Source: Phycisphaeraceae bacterium D3-23 (GTDB taxonomy: Bacteria; Planctomycetota; Phycisphaerae; Phycisphaerales; Phycisphaeraceae). Taken from it: a DNA stretch of 64,000 nucleotides. The notes under the pieces were generated by a model. It was given only the letters and a program-made list of their open reading frames with translations, searched no databases and had not been told where the DNA came from. Location: NCBI GenBank assembly GCA_039555135.1, contig CP114179.1:1116001-1180000 (forward strand), given 5' to 3'. Position numbers and translations under genes: made by a program. Of this stretch, positions 1-7,441 are shown piece after piece; the stretch's first letter is position 1; each line of letters starts with the position of its first letter.

Positions 1-1
1 T

Positions 2-211
2 TACCACGGCCCCAACCGCTCGCTGGTCACCGTCGGGCTCTTCACCCGCGGCCAGGCCCTCGTGCCCAACGGCCAGACCGAGATGTACAGCCCCGCCGTC
101 AGAGAGTTGCAAGAACGCTTCCCGCACAACCTGATGAACGGCGTCACCTTCGAACGACGCGAAAACGGCATCGGCGGCGTGCAGGAATCGTTCCTCGTGC
201 CGGTGCGGTAG
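2..211 (+). CDS. C-terminal end of an unidentified protein (partial, cut by window start)
   Basis: An open frame runs in from the left edge and stops at TAG 209-211, giving the last 69 residues of a protein that ends in ESFLVPVR. The visible part holds YHGPNRSLVTVGLF and a later QTEMYSPAVRELQERFPHNL segment. The alternation of short strands and one helix would fit a small alpha/beta domain. I do not recognise the family from this fragment and give no function. The converging lipB gene ends about 107 bases downstream, so this protein is probably the last in its transcript. Confidence 0.6.
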   Translation, partial: YHGPNRSLVTVGLFTRGQALVPNGQTEMYSPAVRELQERFPHNLMNGVTFERRENGIGGVQESFLVPVR

Positions 212-318
212 ATACCCTAAATACAGGTGCGTTTGTGTGGTAGCGACTCGCCCCGATCCGCGCAGCATCGCCTGGGCGACGCTGCGGGATTGCGGTCTGT
301 TGCATATGCGCGAAGCGT

Positions 319-1047
319 TCACGCTTGCCCGGCGCGTTCGAGATTCGCACACAGCTTCTCAACCAGCACACGCTTCACCTCCGCCATCGCCGGGCACGCA
401 TCGCCCAGGAGCGCCTGCATGCTCGTCACCGGCCGGCCGTGCAGGCCGCAGGGGACGATGAGCTTGAAGTGGTCGAGGTCTGTCGTGACGTTGAGCGCGA
501 GGCCGTGCAGCGTCGTGTTGCGCCGGATGCGCACGCCCATCGCGCAGAGCTTCGCGCTGACCGGCCCCCCTTCCGCCATCCGCCATCCGCTATCGCACCT
601 GTCACCGGCCACCCACACCCCCGCCGCGCCGCACTCGTTGTGGCCCGCGATCCGCCAGTGGGCGGCCGTGTCGATCACGGTCTGTTCGAGCAGCCGCATG
701 TACCGGCTCAGGTTGAGCCCGAAGTCGCCGAGCTTGAGGATCGGGTACACGACGAGCTGGCCCGGGCCGTGGTAGGTGATGTCGCCGCCGCGGTCGGTGT
801 CGTGGGTCGTGACGCCGGCGGCGGCGAGTTGCTCGGGCGTCGCGGTCAGGTGGCCGGCGACTTCCTTGCGGCGGGTCAGCGTGATCACGGGCTCGTGCTC
901 GACCAGCAGGACGGTCGGCAGCGCTTCCCCGGCGATCACGGCCGTGTTCAGCGCCCGCTGCCGCTCCAGCGCGGGGCCATACGCCAAGCGGCCCAGGTCC
1001 TCGACCACGGGCGCTGGGTGACGGGTTGTCAGGTTTTTCGGGCTCAT
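319..1047 (-). CDS. lipB: Lipoyl(octanoyl) transferase LipB
   Basis: LipB moves the octanoyl group from octanoyl-ACP to lipoyl domains of 2-oxoacid dehydrogenases and GcvH, the first step of protein lipoylation in the cytoplasm. The 242-residue protein has the hallmark RGGDITYHGPGQLVVYPI block, the lysine segment VSAKLCAMGVRI and the cysteine in FKLIVPCGLHG, which are the family's catalytic Lys and Cys regions. I chose the ATG at 1047; a TTG at 1065 is also in frame. An oddity is about 12 extra residues (GWRMAEGG and flanks, roughly residues 150-162) between VWVAGDR and the catalytic lysine. They are encoded by a GGATGGC repeat that recurs in priA. lpxA starts divergently 76 bases away. Confidence 0.93.
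   Translation of the reverse strand: MSPKNLTTRHPAPVVEDLGRLAYGPALERQRALNTAVIAGEALPTVLLVEHEPVITLTRRKEVAGHLTATPEQLAAAGVTTHDTDRGGDITYHGPGQLVVYPILKLGDFGLNLSRYMRLLEQTVIDTAAHWRIAGHNECGAAGVWVAGDRCDSGWRMAEGGPVSAKLCAMGVRIRRNTTLHGLALNVTTDLDHFKLIVPCGLHGRPVTSMQALLGDACPAMAEVKRVLVEKLCANLERAGQA
563..612 (-). repeat. GGATGGC-type repeat inside lipB
   Basis: On the coding strand this stretch reads as tandem GGATGGC units (GCGGATGGCGGATGGCGGAA). It encodes GWRMAEGG in LipB, just before the catalytic lysine. The same heptamer array, in the same strand orientation, encodes WRMADGGWRM inside priA (28475-28577). Here only one arm of what is a hairpin in priA is recognisable. The insertion keeps the frame and lies in a loop between conserved blocks. 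Confidence 0.7.
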
Positions 1048-1123
1048 TGGTCGATAACCGGGCAAGCGGAGGGCAGGTTCGGCTTGCTTGACGTATCATA
1101 TGCGGCTCGGAAAATCCCGCCCC

Positions 1124-1972
1124 ATGGCCCAAATCCACCCCACCGCAATCATCGACCCCCGAGCGACCCTCGCCGACGACGTCGTCGTCGGCCCGGGCTG
1201 TGTCATTGAGGGGGCCGTCACCATCGGGGCCGGCACGAAGCTCACCGCCCAGTGCTACGTCAAGGGCCCGATGTCGATCGGCCAAGGCAACACGCTCTAC
1301 CCGTTCGTCACGCTGGGCTTCGAGGCCCAGGACTGGAAGGCCGACCCCGGCCGCGAGGGCCCGGGCACGCAGATCGGCGACGGCAACGTCTTCCGCGAGA
1401 GCGTCTCCATCCACCGCGCGTCCAAAGACGAACACCCGACCACCATCGGCAACAAGAATTACTTCATGGCCTGCAGCCATGTCGCCCACGACTGCATCGT
1501 CGGCAGCGACTGCATGTTCGCCAACTCCGCGCTGCTGGGCGGGCACTGCGAGGTCGGCGACCGCGTCATCATCGGCGGCAACGCCGGGGTCCAGCAGTTC
1601 TGCCGCATCGGCCGGCTCTCGATGCTCGGCGGCGCGGAGGGCATCACCATGGACCTCCCGCCCTTCTGCATGGTCCACCACACCAAGCAGGTCTCCGCGC
1701 TCAACCTCATCGGGCTGCGCCGCGCCGGGCTCCGGCCCCACATCGCGGCGCTGCGCGAAGCGTTCAACACCTACTACCGCCACGGCATCCCCGGCGGCAA
1801 AGCGCTCGACATGATCGACGCCCAGGACATCGGCGAAGACCCCTGCGTCCGCGAGTTTGTCGACTTCATCCGCACCAGCAAACGCGGCGTCACGGGCTAC
1901 GGCGAATCGTTCAAGCACCGCCCCTGGCTCAAGCCCGAGTTCTACGCCCAGCAGGCCAACGCGGCGGACTAA
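1124..1972 (+). CDS. lpxA: Acyl-[ACP]--UDP-N-acetylglucosamine O-acyltransferase LpxA
   Basis: LpxA catalyses the first step of lipid A synthesis, O-acylation of UDP-GlcNAc from 3-hydroxyacyl-ACP. The 282-residue protein starts at ATG 1124 (MAQIHPTAII). It shows the left-handed beta-helix hexapeptide pattern over its first 190 residues (IGAGTKL, IGDGNVF, VGSDCMF, VGDRVIIGGNAGVQQ). The catalytic histidine is in SHVAHDCIVG, matching the AHIAHDC site of E. coli LpxA. The C-terminal helical domain (LRRAGLRPHIAALREAF) is present. Length is close to the usual 260-275. It implies that this planctomycete makes a lipid A-type outer membrane. It stands alone, divergent from lipB and convergent with the next lipoprotein gene. 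Confidence 0.95.
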   Translation: MAQIHPTAIIDPRATLADDVVVGPGCVIEGAVTIGAGTKLTAQCYVKGPMSIGQGNTLYPFVTLGFEAQDWKADPGREGPGTQIGDGNVFRESVSIHRASKDEHPTTIGNKNYFMACSHVAHDCIVGSDCMFANSALLGGHCEVGDRVIIGGNAGVQQFCRIGRLSMLGGAEGITMDLPPFCMVHHTKQVSALNLIGLRRAGLRPHIAALREAFNTYYRHGIPGGKALDMIDAQDIGEDPCVREFVDFIRTSKRGVTGYGESFKHRPWLKPEFYAQQANAAD

Positions 1973-1996
1973 AAAAACATCCGCGAAACTTGGTAA

Positions 1997-2644
1997 TCAA
2001 TCAAAACGCAGCGACTCGACCCAGGCGCGGAGTTCGTCCTGACTATCGCGCAGGGTATCGGCCGGGCCGGTGATCTTGAGGGTCCAGGTTTCGCTTTGTG
2101 CCGTCGGGTTTTCGCCGCGCGGGGCCCAGACGCCGATCATCGGCGTGCCGCCGGTGCCGTCGAGTAAAGGCATCCAGATGGATTGCGCATCACCGAGGGT
2201 AATGTCGGTGAACCCGTCGCGCGCATCTTGCACCGCGTCGGTATCGGCCGGGTTGTAGCCGGCCTGCCCGAGCCAGCGGGTGAGGTTTGGCTCCAGCCCG
2301 CCCACGCCGTTGGGCCAGAAGCCCACCGCGATCTCGATGCCGTCGGCGGTCATCAGCGTCAGCGTGCGCATGGGCTTGGGCCCGCCGACCGTCCAGCCCT
2401 CGGGGACGGTGTAATTGAGCCCCTCGACCGTGTGGGTGTTGTCGGTTTCGCTGTCGGCGTCTTGGTCGCCTGCAGCGGGATCGTCCGCATGGCCATCGTC
2501 ATCGGGCGTGTCGGCGTTGCGCTGCGTCTCATCGATCGGCGCGACGCCATCGGGGTATTCGGCGTCGGTACTCGCGTCCGAACCGCAGCCGAGCAGTGTC
2601 AGCAAGAAGGTAGCGATGACGGCCAATGCAGTGGGTGATTTCAT
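1997..2644 (-). CDS. Putative lipoprotein, function unknown
   Basis: The 215-residue product begins MKSPTALAVIATFLLTLLGC, a signal peptide with lipobox LLGC, so it should be lipid-anchored after cleavage. Residues 22-70 are an acidic, low-complexity linker (runs of D, E, A). A compact domain follows, with YTVPEGWTVGGP near its start and LRAWVESLRFD at the end. That layout is reminiscent of DcrB/PsbP-like lipoprotein domains, but this is a loose resemblance and not an assignment. ATG 2644 is preferred over ATG 2656 because it starts directly with a good signal peptide. Confidence 0.75.
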   Translation of the reverse strand: MKSPTALAVIATFLLTLLGCGSDASTDAEYPDGVAPIDETQRNADTPDDDGHADDPAAGDQDADSETDNTHTVEGLNYTVPEGWTVGGPKPMRTLTLMTADGIEIAVGFWPNGVGGLEPNLTRWLGQAGYNPADTDAVQDARDGFTDITLGDAQSIWMPLLDGTGGTPMIGVWAPRGENPTAQSETWTLKITGPADTLRDSQDELRAWVESLRFD

Positions 2645-2704
2645 AGCGGTCTCCATGGGTAGTGTTGCGATCTATCAGTTTAGTACAACCCCGTGGCTTG
2701 GATT

Positions 2705-2806
2705 CCAGATGGTTCGTAGCCGCACCGCTACGCGGTGCCGGGGTTCGTATGATGCGTTGTTTCCACGCGCTCACCGGCGTCGCGTAGCGACGCGGCTATT
2801 GCCCGA
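2705..2806. repeat. Degenerate palindromic repeats (GTAGCCGC...GCGACGCGGCTA)
   Basis: This stretch carries GTAGCCGCACCGCTACGCGG and, about 60 bases later, GCGTCGCGTAGCGACGCGGC. Each is a small palindrome around CTACGC/GCGTAG, and together they form a loose inverted pair. It belongs to the same loose GTTAGCCGTCGC...GCGACGGCTA group seen at 3139-3212, 35895-35955 and 60498-60509. No gene is visible in the region. Confidence 0.45.
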
Positions 2807-2827
2807 AAAGCGCTTGACGTTGACTCA

Positions 2828-3130
2828 TCACCGCGTGATACGCGGCCATTCCTCCAAGGGTACACCTCCCCAGTCGAAACTGATCCGCTCGCCACAGAGC
2901 GCGCACTTAGCCGTGTAGTGGGCCGGGCCTGTCGTATTGAGCGTGGTCAACGCGCCGGTCTCAAACCCCAGCCCGTTGCACTCCGGGCAGCGGGCGGCGC
3001 GGATCTTGGCCTTAGTCTTCGCGGGCTGCGCCGCACGCATCAAGAAAACGCCGACGACGGCGACGATCGTGAGACTGATTGCGATCGCCCATCCCACAGC
3101 CAAGACTCCTGCGACTCGTTTGGACTGCAC
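2828..3130 (-). CDS. Small membrane protein with a zinc ribbon, function unknown
   Basis: This predicted 100-residue protein starts at GTG 3130. Residues 6-32 are one hydrophobic segment (VLAVGWAIAISLTIVAVVGVF), followed by a basic stretch. Then comes a two-knuckle zinc ribbon with CPEC (about residue 48) and CALC (about residue 76). Single-TM proteins with a cytoplasmic zinc ribbon recur in this window (22684 and 63266) and are common in planctomycetes. No function is assigned. Confidence 0.65.
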   Translation of the reverse strand: MQSKRVAGVLAVGWAIAISLTIVAVVGVFLMRAAQPAKTKAKIRAARCPECNGLGFETGALTTLNTTGPAHYTAKCALCGERISFDWGGVPLEEWPRITR

Positions 3131-3138
3131 GAAACCTG

Positions 3139-3212
3139 TTTAGCCGTCGCCCAACGGGCGGCGCGTTGGCTTAGCGTTTACGGACGCGCCGCCCGCTGGG
3201 CGGTCGGCTAAA
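3139..3212. repeat. Long inverted repeat (TTTAGCCGTCGCCC...GGGCGGTCGGCTAAA)
   Basis: Arms at 3139-3166 and 3184-3212 are complementary apart from one mismatch and one extra base. The 5' arm begins TTTAGCCGTCGCCCAACGGG and the 3' arm ends GCTGGGCGGTCGGCTAAA. The loop is about 17 bases. It lies between the end of purB and the start of the zinc-ribbon gene, both on the minus strand. It has no T-run, so it is a palindromic repeat more than a standard terminator. Confidence 0.75.
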
Positions 3213-3219
3213 CAAGCGC

Positions 3220-4656
3220 CTATACCTTTAACGCCGGGTCATAAGTCAGCGCCGCCGCGTAACGCTCCCGGATCGGCGCGACGACCTCGTCCAGGAACAC
3301 ATCCACCTGCTCGGGCGCCCGGCCCACATACTGCGTCGCGTCGAGGACATCCGACAGATCGACGCCGCTGAACCCCGGCTCTTCTTTCAGACGCGCCAGT
3401 AAATCGTTCTCCGCGCCCTCTTCCTTCACCCGCGTCGCCACCGCGATCGCGTGCTTGCGGATGACTTCGTGCAACTCCTGCCGGTCGCCGCCCTGACGCA
3501 CGGCCGCCATCATGATGTTCTCCGTCGCCATGAACGGCAGGTACTTCGCCAGGTTCGCGGCGACCATCTTGTCATACACCACCAGACCCGACGTAACGTT
3601 GACCGCGATGTCCAGCACGCCGTCGAGCGCGAGGAACGGCTCGGGCAGCGTCAGGCGTCGGCAAGACGAGTCGTCGAGCGTCCGCTCCATCCACTGCTCG
3701 GCCGCGGTCGTGAACGGGGCCTGCACCAGCGAGATCACAAAACGCGACAGCCCGCACATCCGCTCGCACCGCATCGGATTGCGTTTGTAAGGCATCGCCG
3801 ACGACCCGATCTGACTCTTCCCGAACGGCTCATCCATCTCCAAGCGATTCGACAACAAGCGGATATCCGTCGCCATCTTCATGACCGCCGCCGCCACCGT
3901 CCCCAGCGTCGCGCCGACCATCGCATCAAGCAGCCGAGGGTACGTCTGCCCTGTCACGGCATACCGCTTGTCCGGGTCCCAGCCCATTTTTTCGGTGACC
4001 CGACGGTCGAGCTGCTCGACCTTGCCGTGGTCCCCGTCGAACAGCGCAAGGAAGGATGCCTGCGTGCCGGTCGTGCCCTTGACGCCGCGGAAGCGCAGCG
4101 TGTCGATGCGGTGCTCGACCTCTTCGAGCGCCATCGCGAGTTCCTGCGCCCACAGTGTCGCGCGCTTGCCGACGGTCGTGGGCTGGGCGGGCTGGTAGTG
4201 TGTAAACCCCAGCGTCGGCATCGCGCGGTACGTCTTGGCGAAGGTGCCCAGCCGATCGATCACCGTCGCAAGCTTCTCGGCGATACACATCAACCCGTCG
4301 CGCAGCTGGATCAATTCGGTGTTGCACACCACGAACTGGCTGGTCGCGCCCAGGTGGATGATCGGCCTTGCCCCAGGCGCGATATCGCCCAGCGCGTGGA
4401 CGTGGGCCATGACGTCGTGCCGGAGCTTTTTCTCGTATTGGGCCGCGTTGTCGTAGTCGATATCGTCGAGGTGGTCGCGCAGCTCCTCGACCTGTTGCTG
4501 TGTGACACCGAGGCCGAGCTCCATCTCGCTTTCGGCCAGCGCCAGCCAGAGCTTTCGCCAGGTGGTGAACTTCGTGCGGGGGGACCAGATGGCCTGCATC
4601 CGGGGCGAGGCGTTGCGGGAGGCCAGCGGCGAGACGTAGGTGGTATCGTCGGTCAT
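3220..4656 (-). CDS. purB: Adenylosuccinate lyase
   Basis: PurB cleaves SAICAR and adenylosuccinate in purine synthesis. The 478-residue protein starts at ATG 4656 (MTDDTTYVSPLASRNASPRM); the frame stays open upstream but that part is not protein-like. It has the aspartase/fumarase superfamily signature GSSAMPYKRNPMRCE around residue 290, the HLGATSQFV block and GFTHYQPAQPTTVGKRA. Length, the YKRNPMR form and the C-terminal EDVQ-like domain resemble the eukaryotic-type adenylosuccinate lyase (about 480 residues) more than the shorter B. subtilis type. It is divergent from the ECF sigma gene. Confidence 0.93.
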   Translation of the reverse strand: MTDDTTYVSPLASRNASPRMQAIWSPRTKFTTWRKLWLALAESEMELGLGVTQQQVEELRDHLDDIDYDNAAQYEKKLRHDVMAHVHALGDIAPGARPIIHLGATSQFVVCNTELIQLRDGLMCIAEKLATVIDRLGTFAKTYRAMPTLGFTHYQPAQPTTVGKRATLWAQELAMALEEVEHRIDTLRFRGVKGTTGTQASFLALFDGDHGKVEQLDRRVTEKMGWDPDKRYAVTGQTYPRLLDAMVGATLGTVAAAVMKMATDIRLLSNRLEMDEPFGKSQIGSSAMPYKRNPMRCERMCGLSRFVISLVQAPFTTAAEQWMERTLDDSSCRRLTLPEPFLALDGVLDIAVNVTSGLVVYDKMVAANLAKYLPFMATENIMMAAVRQGGDRQELHEVIRKHAIAVATRVKEEGAENDLLARLKEEPGFSGVDLSDVLDATQYVGRAPEQVDVFLDEVVAPIRERYAAALTYDPALKV

Positions 4657-4810
4657 GGTCGTTCGATTCGTCGCAATGGGGCTGATTCGGGCAAACCGCT
4701 CATGGTACACTTGGGCCCGGCCCCGCGCGTGGTTTTCGAGGGGCCGGTGAACCCGCCGTGGACGGCGGACGCTAGAACACGGAGCCACGACGTGTTGCAA
4801 AGGCCGGGTC

Positions 4811-5461
4811 ATGGACGACCGCCGGCAAGGGGTGCCAAGCCCGATGGACCAGTCCAGCGATGCCGACCTGATCGAGCTGATCCAGCAGGGCGATCGGTCC
4901 GCGCTGGGCACGCTGCTCGAAAGGCACCAGCAGCGGCTGTTCAACGTCGCCCTGCGGATGGTCTCCAACCGCGACGATGCGGCCGAGATCACCCAGGACG
5001 CGATGCTCAAGATCTGCGAGCACATCGATAGTTTCCGCAGCGACGCCAAGATCACGACCTGGATGACGCGGATCGTGATGAACCTCAGCATCTCACTTCT
5101 GCGCAAGCGTAAAGTCCGTAACCACATCAGCTTAGAGTCGTCTGGGCCGTCCCAGAACGGTGAGGATGCGGCCGCGTCATTGCGCCACGTCCTGGACGAT
5201 CCGCGGGAACCCGGGCCCGCCCAGAGCGTCGAAACCGGTGAGATGCTTGAAAAGCTCAAGAACGCGATCGGCCGACTCGATGACGACTTCCGGGCCGTCC
5301 TCGTGCTCCGCGATATCGACCAGATGGACTATCAGCAGATCGCCGAGACCCTCGACCTCAAGACCGGCACCGTGAAGAGCCGGCTGTTCCGCGCCCGGCT
5401 CGCGCTGCGCCAGGAGATGCAGCAACTCGACCATCCCCGGCAAACCTCAACGCCGCACTGA
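4811..5461 (+). CDS. ECF-family RNA polymerase sigma factor
   Basis: The 216-residue product has the two conserved regions of group 4 sigma factors. Region 2 (about residues 18-95) reads LIELIQQGDRSALGTLLERH, then AAEITQDAMLKICEHIDSF and TTWMTRIVMNLSISLLRKRK. Region 4 (about 150-205) reads RAVLVLRDIDQMDYQQIAET and TGTVKSRLFRARLALRQEM. The start may be ATG 4811 or ATG 4844 (MDQSSDADL); the latter gives the more usual N-terminus. The next gene, 62 bases downstream, is a membrane protein with an anti-sigma-like N-terminus, so the pair should form a regulated sigma module. Confidence 0.93.
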   Translation: MDDRRQGVPSPMDQSSDADLIELIQQGDRSALGTLLERHQQRLFNVALRMVSNRDDAAEITQDAMLKICEHIDSFRSDAKITTWMTRIVMNLSISLLRKRKVRNHISLESSGPSQNGEDAAASLRHVLDDPREPGPAQSVETGEMLEKLKNAIGRLDDDFRAVLVLRDIDQMDYQQIAETLDLKTGTVKSRLFRARLALRQEMQQLDHPRQTSTPH

Positions 5462-5523
5462 CCCGACCCCGCCACCGCCGAAACCCCGCCGAGCGCAACG
5501 CCGGCCCAACGATACGACACACG

Positions 5524-7410
5524 ATGACCGACCGATACGACCAAGACCTGCTGCTGGACTACCTCGAGGGCGACCTCGACGTGGCCGCCCGCGCGCAGGT
5601 CGACCAGATGCTGGCGACCGACCCGCCCCTGGCGGCGTTGATGCAATCGCTGGCAGCGGACCGCGCGATGATGCGGGCGATCCCGGCCGAGGACGCGCCG
5701 GGCGATCTGAGCTTTGACCTCGTGCAGGGGCTCGAAAGGCGGATGCTGCTCGACGCGCCGCAGGTCGAGGCCGGCGGCCCGATCCCCATCAGCCGGGGCA
5801 AGGGCATGCCGCCGCCGGCCGGGGGCAGGCGCTGGGGCCGCATCGTCGGGCTCACGGGCATGGCCGCGGCGATCGCGTTCGCGGCGGGGGCCGTAATCTG
5901 GTTCGACCAGTTCGCCAACCCGCTGTCGCAGACCGCGCTGGAGATGGGCCAGGCCAACGCGCCGACTGCCGACACGATGGAATCCGGCGCCGAAAGTGAA
6001 GAGGCCCTCGCCAGGGACAACGCCGGCGAAGCGCTTACGTCCGGGGCGATCGCGCCCGGCGCACGGGGTGGCGGCCTCGATACAACGACCCCCGGAGCGG
6101 CGCGCAACGCGCTCAATGAAGACCCCGCCTCGCTCGCCGAGCGTGCGCGCCAGGCGATGCTCGACGGCGCGGCCGCCGACCGCGCAGAGCTTCTCGAAGC
6201 GTCGCCGGCCCCCGACACGCCGCCCGGTATCTCAAACGACACCAACCCCCTCGATCTGGCCCAGCCCGCCGCGGTCCTCGCCAACGTGACGATCACCGCG
6301 TTTGCGCCCGACCAGGCGCTGCGCATCGAGTCGGACAACCAGCAGGCCAGCATGGCCGAGGTCCTCGATTGGTGTGTGCGTAACGGCGTGCCGATCGTCG
6401 AGCCCCAAGTCGCGTACGAGCCCGACGCCGCTGCGCCCGGCGAGCCACAGATCGCGATCCTGATCGAACAGGCACAGCTAGATGAGCTGCTCACCGACCT
6501 CAACCGCGCGACGATCGAACAGCGGGTCAACCGCCAGCGAGCGATTGTCGACCCGGCGGACGAGGCTTATTACCAGCAAGCTCGCACCGCGCCGCACGAT
6601 GCCGGCGCGGCTGCCGATGCACTCGACGATCAGGTAGGCGACAACGAAGACGCATCGCCGACGATCGTCGAGCTGCGTGTCCCCGAAGACCTGGGCGACG
6701 CGGTGCAGACCCGGCTGAATGTCGCCAACACGCTGATGTACTCCAACCGCGCGGAGCTGGCGCTGGCCGCTCAGCGCGATGCGGAGGTGATCCGCAACCA
6801 GCAGATCGCCGATGAATCGCCGGCGGCCATGTCCCGCCGCGGCGGAGGTGTTGGCGGCGATGAGGGTGCCCAAGGCCCGGGCCAGGCCGACGACGCGGGT
6901 GGCCAACGGAGCCATCCGTTTGACAGAAACCGTGGTGGCGCGGCGCGCGGCGGCAGCCGAGCCGGCGACGTCGACGGCCCGGGGGGCGCCGCGACCGAGA
7001 CCGAGACCGATCAGCCCGCCGAGCGCTTCGCCGATGGGACCGATGAAGGTGTCGAAGAGAGCGCCGACGACGCGGCAACGCCGATGCCCGAAGCGCAGGA
7101 AGACGCCGACAACACCGACGAACCCGACGCCAACGACCTGGAGCAACCGGGCACAGCGCCCGACGGCGGCGATGCGATGGGCTTGGATGAAGCCGAGGAA
7201 GACACCGAAGATGCCGGGCCACCGGCCCGGGGCAACTGGCTGCTCCCGCAGGTCCCGCTCGCGCCGAGCACACCCATCTGGACCGACCCCCCCACCGCGC
7301 AGCTCGTGCCGATCGTCTTCGTCCGGCGAATGCTTGAAGAGGCCACCCCGATCGAATCCGAAACCGCGCCCGCACAAGCCGCCGAGCCCGACGACGCGGT
7401 GGAAGAGTAG
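5524..7410 (+). CDS. Putative membrane anti-sigma factor with long acidic C-terminal region
   Basis: This 628-residue protein directly follows the ECF sigma gene. Its N-terminus (residues 1-55, LLDYLEGDLDVAARAQVDQM then DPPLAALMQSLAADRAMMR) matches the helical N-terminal part of planctomycete anti-sigma factors. The zinc-binding HxxxCxxC of ZAS proteins is absent. One membrane segment lies near residues 105-126 (GLTGMAAAIAFAAGAVIWF). The rest would be periplasmic, very rich in Asp, Glu, Ala and Gly, with segments around residues 260-330 and 560-610 that look folded. Role as anti-sigma factor is inferred from position and the N-terminus. Confidence 0.75.
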   Translation: MTDRYDQDLLLDYLEGDLDVAARAQVDQMLATDPPLAALMQSLAADRAMMRAIPAEDAPGDLSFDLVQGLERRMLLDAPQVEAGGPIPISRGKGMPPPAGGRRWGRIVGLTGMAAAIAFAAGAVIWFDQFANPLSQTALEMGQANAPTADTMESGAESEEALARDNAGEALTSGAIAPGARGGGLDTTTPGAARNALNEDPASLAERARQAMLDGAAADRAELLEASPAPDTPPGISNDTNPLDLAQPAAVLANVTITAFAPDQALRIESDNQQASMAEVLDWCVRNGVPIVEPQVAYEPDAAAPGEPQIAILIEQAQLDELLTDLNRATIEQRVNRQRAIVDPADEAYYQQARTAPHDAGAAADALDDQVGDNEDASPTIVELRVPEDLGDAVQTRLNVANTLMYSNRAELALAAQRDAEVIRNQQIADESPAAMSRRGGGVGGDEGAQGPGQADDAGGQRSHPFDRNRGGAARGGSRAGDVDGPGGAATETETDQPAERFADGTDEGVEESADDAATPMPEAQEDADNTDEPDANDLEQPGTAPDGGDAMGLDEAEEDTEDAGPPARGNWLLPQVPLAPSTPIWTDPPTAQLVPIVFVRRMLEEATPIESETAPAQAAEPDDAVEE

Positions 7411-7441
7411 GCCGGCCCCTTGCGACTTAGCGCGGCTACCG

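Noticed and set aside
4657-5259. N-terminal extension of purB by 201 residues
   Set aside because: Antisense to the ECF sigma gene; the family starts at 4656.
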